A stretch of 64,000 nt of DNA from Hetaerina americana (lineage: Eukaryota; Arthropoda; Insecta; Odonata; Calopterygidae). This document shows, one piece after another, positions 57,766-64,000 of the stretch (the stretch's first letter is position 1; each line of letters starts with the position of its first letter). Where the stretch lies: assembly GCA_022747635.1 (NCBI GenBank), contig JAKTNV010000003.1, positions 14,192,911 through 14,256,910 of the forward strand, given 5' to 3'. The notes below the pieces were generated by a model, which saw only the letters and a program-made list of their open reading frames with translations, was not told the origin of the DNA and did no database searches. The position numbers were made by a program, and so were the translations under genes.

Positions 57766-59959
57766 CCGACCTTCGGATACTTTATTAATGGTTTTCGCCA
57801 AATAAGATAGGGTGAGGATCTGAAAGTAAACAGCGGAAAACCTAAGGGCATGAGACGGTGACTGTGGTATATTTTGGGATATTAATAAAATACATGATTT
57901 AAAAAATCGCAGTTTCTCGGAATTAATTAAAAAAAAGGTTCTTCTAATTTTAAACCAGTCAAATCAACAAAAACAGTGTTTCAAAGAATTATTAATTAAT
58001 GATTTGACATTATTTTCAATTCATGTACACCGTGGACCAAAGAAAACCTTAAAAGTTTTTACATTGGAGGTTTAAAACTTGTAGTACTAAGGATGGAAAA
58101 CTTTTAAATCTGTATTCTAGTCACCGCCTTTGCTGGCAGCATTTGAAGATTACGGCCAATCATTAAACGATCTTGAAGGCGAGGGAAAAGGACTTCGAAG
58201 CACCTAAACTACAGAACGTAACATTTAATTGCTGGAGTTAAAAAAATATCACAAGTACTCGTTCGGCCCTCTGACATTGATTCAAGGCCGAAAATCCGTA
58301 TTATAAAACTATTTCCGTCTACGACACCTATTATAAAAATTCAACACGTCAGCTAAACGATAAAGTTTGAAAACCATTATTATATGCATTATATACATGC
58401 AACGGAGCCCTTATAGCGTAAAACGAAAGATATAACTTGAACCCATCTTACCTAAAAACGCTGTGGCAAACCGTGCAATAATTTCTGTTAGATTGCAATC
58501 CACACAGAGAAAATAAAATAAAGGCTAAGTTTAATACATCTTCGAGAGAGAGAAGTGAAAAATGTCTGGCCAAGGGTAATTCCAACCGTCAGTACCGATT
58601 TCATTTGCCGGCGCCAAGCAACTCTCCCCAGGTGCAATTTCCCCCTTAGATCAACAAAGGAAACGGGTATCCCACTCGCAGACGAAAAACACTTGATTCC
58701 CATATGGGGACAGTTCCCAATTTAAAAAAAAGATAATCCTGCAATTAGGGACGTTTGGAAGTTGATTGAAAACAAAGGACGCTTCCCCGTAAAAAAATAT
58801 TGCACGAATGAAACAAAACAAGGGGCGAGAATAAACTGCGGTAAATTATCGTCTAATAAGCAAGAGGGACAGGAAGAAAATAAATGCTGGCTGCGAGAGA
58901 AAAAAAGGGCAGAACAATGCAGGTTGGAGGCTTTAAAATTGGGCGGGGTGCGCGTCCTATTCCCAAGAAGTCGCCAAAAGGCGGCGACAATATGAGGGCC
59001 CTTGATTGCCTCTCCATTGTTCTTCTATGTGCGGAGAGGGTCGCGCTTCCTTCGTCCGCAGGTACGGATGGAAAGGCGAAATCATTAAGGCGAATAGCAA
59101 ATAAGAGACTCCGAAATGAAGGACACCACCGGTTTATATTCAATATAGCACGGCTGCTAATTTTGTCGTGACTCCGACGAAGCTCTTCCGAAGAGGATCA
59201 TGAATGAAACGCGGAAGTGTGGACAGAGAGGAAAAAAGTTTATTGCACTCGATTCCCCTTCGACATCAGAGAAATAAACATTTGCTGCAGGACAAAGGAA
59301 GAATTACTGTTGTCCCAGTCATTTAGTATCGTGTTCGGTTCGCAAAGGGTCAAGCAATTTCACAAAGAACTGGTCCTCTTAATGGAATCGGAAATTAAGT
59401 AAGCGTTAGAAACAGATAACCTGAAATGCGAAATGAATTGCCATTTAAATTTTCGCGAACTATCCCCGACGAAGAACGACAATCTATCAAAATACAGGAT
59501 GTTGTTTTCGAAAAAAATCAATCAATAGCTATGTAATGTAAATGTGCGGAATACGATACAGCTACGGTCGATTTAGAATCCGCCTTCCTGAATCGACCGG
59601 AGCAGTCTGTTCCTCAGTGAGGCGACTGCAAGACTGTAAGGATGGACAGAATAACTGCGAGTAGTTCTTCCAAATACGGAACTCAACCCATTTGTGTGTT
59701 TCTTGCTCGGTAACGGGGGGGGGCAAGGCTTTGAAGTTGTCATCTCACGAAATCCTGGCAGGGCGAAAGCAGTGGCATAAAAGAGGACCGCACTGCTAAG
59801 AATAGAGTCGGAATTTTAAGATGATTTTAACCTGCCAAAAGGCGAAAACATATTCGCAATGATATAGGCACAGGCACACATAAAAACAAACACAAGGCTA
59901 CTGGGAAAGGCAGAACGGTGCGGATCACTGGCAGAAAAATGTCCTTGCCCTACTAATTA
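57766..59959. other. No gene seen
   Basis: Unique DNA. A 95-codon plus-strand frame (58884-59171) contains a stretch MRALDCLSIVLLCAERVALP that looks mildly signal-peptide-like. At 59061/59062 there is a fused CCGCAG|GTACGG after a pyrimidine-rich run. Neither is strong enough to call. Confidence 0.3.
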
Positions 59960-60215
59960 TGCCGTTCATCTTCAACGAGTAAATTGACAGTTTACCTTTC
60001 GGTAAATTTAATTTTTTCTATTCTTCACTAGGCCCATACATCAAAAACCTTCAATTCATGCAAACCCCTTTTCTCAAAGACCAAGATTCCGCACCGTAAA
60101 AACGTCTCCAAATATTAAAGTTTTCACCAGGGCTTTCTTTACATCTCTATTCAAGGTGCCCGTCATCAACTTCCTTTTCTTCGGAAAAGCTTCTTAAATT
60201 TCCATTTTTAAGGGC
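59960..60215 (-). mobile_element. LINE RT fragment with YGAESW motif, stop-interrupted
   Basis: The minus strand reads KRKLMTGTLNRDVKKALVKT then LIFGDVFYGAESWSLRK. After a frameshift it continues as LKVFDVWA, two stops, RIEKIKFTER. This lines up with LINE tails of the form L-----VRK--+K--+--V-LYGAETW-L+K ... LEAFEMW-WRRMEKIKWTER. It covers a slightly more upstream part of the RT C-terminal region than the other copies and lacks the shared 3' UTR. Minus orientation, dead. Confidence 0.7.
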
Positions 60216-61724
60216 TGTGTTTCGCAACACTCTTATTTAAGTTCCGGATACTTTTGTGTTAGCAGTAACTGGCTAACCACGATACGAATACTCAATTGAA
60301 AGCATGATTTTCCCCCTGAGTGACGTCTGAGAAATTTATTTAATATATCCAGGAAGATGGATGTTCTCCATGAAAATAGGTGACGTGAAGATATTAAAAA
60401 TATAGAAATGAGCGGATAATAGCACAATGGATCTTCCATTCAGATGTTCCAATAATCAGCATTAGGTTAACGGCAACTCATGAAAATTGTTACTAAATGT
60501 CCCCCCTTTCATATCGGCCAATCGACTAATTTTTGTTATGCGAAACAATTTTCTCGATCTAGCTCCGTGTGAGGTGAATGAAAAGTAAAATTCGCATCTC
60601 AAGAAAAAAGGCATATGCGACGTAGGTAATTTCAGTTTTTCGGCAATCGTACTACTGCATACCCAAAATCTCCAGGCTTTCCTGGCTGAGCTGGCACTCG
60701 TGGCCATAGCAACGGGATTTCCCAAACCAAACCGAATCTTTTCCTCCCTTTATACCGGATACTTAAATTTTTTTCCTTTAAAACAGCTGTTAACATCCCT
60801 CTACCGTTCAATGCCTCCAGAACATATTCCCACTTCCTCTAGCGTCTTCATATTCCGTCATCATACCAAGCACTTATTTTATTTTCTTCGCAAACCTCCG
60901 CATTCCCTTCATCATTCTTCATGACCAAAGGTAAAAAGTGGGAAAATCAAGTAAATTAAAATATATTTACATCGGGAGTCACCAGAACTTCGTGTTTCAT
61001 CCTCTACCATACAATGCAAAGAATTATCGAAAACGAAATACAAAATAATTTCTTTGAATTTCGAATCGAATGAAACTTTTTTTATTTCACACGGCTTTGG
61101 TTCTCTAGTACCGTCTCTCTAAAACTTAGGACGTGGACTTGGGACCGAACAAATGTCCATACAGTGTGAGTGGGTGCACACCTCTCGTACATAACCGCCT
61201 CCCTCATTCTCTTGTTTCCTGTCACATGCGATCAATGTGATTTCCAGCGACTCAAATTAAGAGCGACCGATCGCTCAAACCGTGAGGGATAATAGAGGAA
61301 AATCGATCGATTAATTTTCGTCCCGGTGGGAACCCAATAAAAACCAATCACCCCTGGCCCTTGAGCACGCAAAACATTCCGGGCGGAAAACGGGTTGGAG
61401 AGAGTGCAAGAGAGAGAGAGAGAGAGATGACGGCATCTTTCGCCATCTTCATCCAGAATCAATCAAGGGTTCCGCGAGCGAAGCGAAGTGAGGTGAGGTG
61501 AGCGAGTGAAACATCGCTAATACGGACCGAGGGACCCCAATACCCAAACCACCGAGCGAATGATTTAGGAGGAAGCTATGCGAGAGTTTTACCGAAATTG
61601 CTTCGCGGTTCACGTGATTCGTAGATCGCATCCAAATACGCGGGAAAACTGAACGGTTAATTCATTTCCATGAGAGAACCCTTTATCGCCCGTGCTGAAA
61701 TCATCTCCCTGCCGCACTCCGCGT
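60216..61724. other. No gene seen; GA microsatellite
   Basis: Unique DNA with an (AG)9 run at about 61409-61427. No coding or element features were recognised otherwise. Confidence 0.35.
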
Positions 61725-62315
61725 TACGAGGGTGAGTCATATGCAAACCTTAAAACTTAAATATTTTTTATCTCGTAATTTCTTGAATTCTAAAAGTCCT
61801 CGCCTATACAATTTTCATAAGTAGTTCTTTCGGCACAAAATTAAAGTATTTCAGCGCTTCGAAAGTTCACGGATACTTTTAGAAAAATCATGGCTTGAAC
61901 TGCTTTAGTCACAACACGGGGTGCCTGATCTGGTCGTGAGGAGTCTGATACGGAAACGAAATTGTTAAGGAACTTCTCTAGTCTAGACTAAAATGCTAAA
62001 GTGGAATATGAGCATCACCATTCTGAACTTTCGTTCGTCGATGAGCGTGAATAAACGAGTATACGTGTCACCCCCTGTAGTAGTAAGTACTAAATAAACG
62101 AATGAGAGATCGCTGTTTCTCTGCGGTGCATGTTGAAAGTGAAGCGGCCATGTTTACGCTATTTTTGCGCCGCATTGTTGCATTCTGGCATCATGCTGCC
62201 AGTTCTAGGTCGCTCATCAAAACATGGCTATCACTGTGGGAAACTAAAATTGGAAATGGCACGATGTTTCGAAATTGTAGCGCAGTTTTATGGCTATAAT
62301 TTACTCACCCTTGTA
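61725..62315. mobile_element. Mariner-type MITE, 591 bp, second family
   Basis: The left end TACGAGGGTGAGTCATATGC (61725 onward) and the right end, whose reverse complement is TACAAGGGTGAGTAAATTAT (ending 62315), form imperfect terminal repeats of about 30 bases that begin at TA on both sides. The TACGAGGG start is typical of mariner-type elements. The interior has no recognisable transposase; the 65- and 87-codon frames inside it have no motif. Divergence between the ends shows it is much older than the 757-bp copies. Confidence 0.65.
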
Positions 62316-64000
62316 TTTGTCTTCGAGATCTCATTAACGTTTCAGGAAAATAAAATGACAATTTATATCTATGGGGGTGAATTAACTCCTTAAAAATTGA
62401 AGATACTGACATTTGTCCCTATGCTCAATTGTCGGGAATACGAGTACCAACAAGTTATCCGCATTTAGGGTCACTTTCATTTGGAAGAAAATCATATCTA
62501 CATGCTGGGAGTATGAAAATTTACCACCATCCCACACTTTTATCAATATTTTTTTACATGTTTTAACTCAATTAAACCCTGATTATTCTCCAAGAAGGAC
62601 ATTAACATACCAATAGAGAATAGTTTCATTATACCACTTAAAATCTATGAAAAGATTTCCAAAAATACAATGGCTTGGCGGTAAATGATAGCAGGTTTTT
62701 AATAGGACATTCTGTACATATTTTCTCAACCATGACCTATCAATATTGTAACCCTATAAATAAGCCTGATAAAAATTATAATCCATTTCTCCCGAAGAGA
62801 GAGCTGTCACTCGTATAATATAGGAGATTAGCATTAAAACTCAATCATCTTTAAAACCTTTAAAAGAAGCATCTGGTTACGGACTGAAATTCGATGGGCT
62901 CCGTCAACTGCTAGAGATTATCTCATGAGTGACACGCGACGCATAAACAAGAACGGAACGACGCATTTCAACATCTCCTTTTCCTTAACTCTTGGCACGC
63001 AGATGAAGGACAAGAGTAAATCATAAAATGAGTGAAATTAAAAAGATCTCTCGAAGAGAATGAACCCTCAACGCACACCAAAAGCGAAGAGCCCATGAGA
63101 GGACGACTAATGCGATCCTTTCCGGTAGCAAACGCCGACTCCCGTCAAAGATTTTACGCAGATCATATCCTGGTTAAGTGGAAAGTCCATTTTTCTTTCA
63201 AATTCACGGATGAGACTCGAGCTTCGTACCTACGTGACAAGCGGGCCTGCGTGAATCGACATCATCGCGCTTTCAGAAGTTCCCGCCTGCAAGAACGGGA
63301 GCAACGAGCACCCTGGTCCGTCGCTTGAGGACCCTCGCCATGCACAACACACCGGATCGCCCCTCGTGAGGGGATCCCGGGGGCGCCCAGAAAGCGAGTG
63401 GGTGGCGAAGGGTTAGATTTGTTTACCGACAGGAAACCAAAACAATCCGATACGAGCAGAAGCGATCTGAGGACTGCGCTGCGTTGCATCACGGGTAAGG
63501 GGGGGAGAAGGTCTTGGAGGGAGGTTGGCGAAGATTATGGTGAAGGGAGGGGAGGAGAGGGGACGGGAGGATACCAAGAAGAAGGAAGTGAGTGGCTCAA
63601 GACGGATTCGACATGCGTGGTACGTAGGAGAACGCATTTCAGATAAAATCGACACGAGAAGTACCGAAAGCATTGATTGACACACGTTTCGTAGAGTGGA
63701 GAATGACGATGAAAATCCGAAAAATCGACGACAGGAGATGGTGGACCAGGTTGAACCCAGGCAAGGAATCAAACAATGCTGGATCTCTTTTTTGGTGACG
63801 CTTCGACGCATGGAGTTGCTCGACTTCAATCAATCACTATCGCATTCATCACACCCCTACCGTAAGTACTCACGTGCACTTATTTTGCATTTGGGAATCG
63901 GTAACTAAAGTCAAGAAGGTAAGTTCGTTAACTGATTTCAATAAGCCTCCCCAAGGAAGAGGAACTTATAAAAGGCTGGAACAATTACTTGAGAATGGAT
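62316..64000. other. No gene supported; purine tract near the end
   Basis: AT-rich to 63000, then mixed, with a G/A-rich tract at about 63493-63595. Near the right edge the plus strand has an excellent donor AAG|GTAAGT (G at 63918, GT at 63919-63920). The minus strand has an acceptor-donor pair that would frame a 31-nt exon (about 63873-63903). Neither is supported by a recognisable protein, and the window ends 80 bases later. Confidence 0.3.

Noticed and set aside
1..64000. CRISPR array, prokaryotic operon, phage or endogenous virus
   Set aside because: No regularly spaced direct repeats, no ribosome-binding-site-led gene clusters, and no capsid, integrase or retroviral pol motifs were seen; the recognisable mobile elements are eukaryotic.

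Overview
This window looks like non-coding arthropod (most likely insect) nuclear DNA: large-intron or intergenic sequence with no complete host gene. The evidence is the absence of long ORFs with coding character, mariner-type DNA transposons, 5'-truncated LINE tails that all lie in one orientation, several tRNA-derived SINEs, TA and CA microsatellites, and eukaryotic splice signals. There is no sign of bacterial or viral organisation. I cannot name the species.

Layout. 0-11 kb: a decayed LINE tail (345-672), unique AT-rich DNA, GC-rich blocks in which purine and pyrimidine strands switch, and the best host-exon candidate, a 116-nt block on the minus strand (9294-9409) with strong 3' and 5' splice sites. 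11.6-12.4 kb: a 757-bp internally deleted mariner that keeps the transposase DNA-binding domain but not the catalytic domain. 16-22 kb: a perfect 23-bp inverted repeat with a Penelope-like spacer, a possible recursive splice site on the plus strand, a LINE tail, a LINE tail carrying an internal inversion typical of twin priming, and the 3' end of a second Tc1/mariner family. 22-33 kb: long GA-rich tracts, a 34-bp alternating purine-pyrimidine run, a weak exon candidate and a LINE tail. 33-35 kb: a head-to-head SINE pair forming a foldback, then a frameshifted mariner fossil. 35-48 kb: mostly unique DNA, a long (AT)n, a pyrimidine-rich CpG-rich block, three SINE heads or tails, and two neighbouring LINE tails that each end beside a similar hairpin. 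53-56 kb: a 75-bp element made almost only of terminal repeats, the second near-identical copy of the deleted mariner (abutting a TA microsatellite), and a tRNA-like module enclosed by about 60-bp inverted arms. 56-64 kb: two LINE tails, a SINE and a 591-bp mariner-type MITE.

How the parts relate. Nothing here forms a pathway; the window records mobile-element activity. The two 757-bp mariner derivatives are practically identical 42 kb apart, so they moved recently and needed transposase supplied from elsewhere. All eight recognised LINE fragments are on the minus strand. Such a bias is expected if the window lies inside a long plus-strand intron, which would agree with the recursive splice motif at 17272/17273 but not with the minus-strand exon at 9.3 kb. 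All family assignments come from reading motifs by eye, without database searches.
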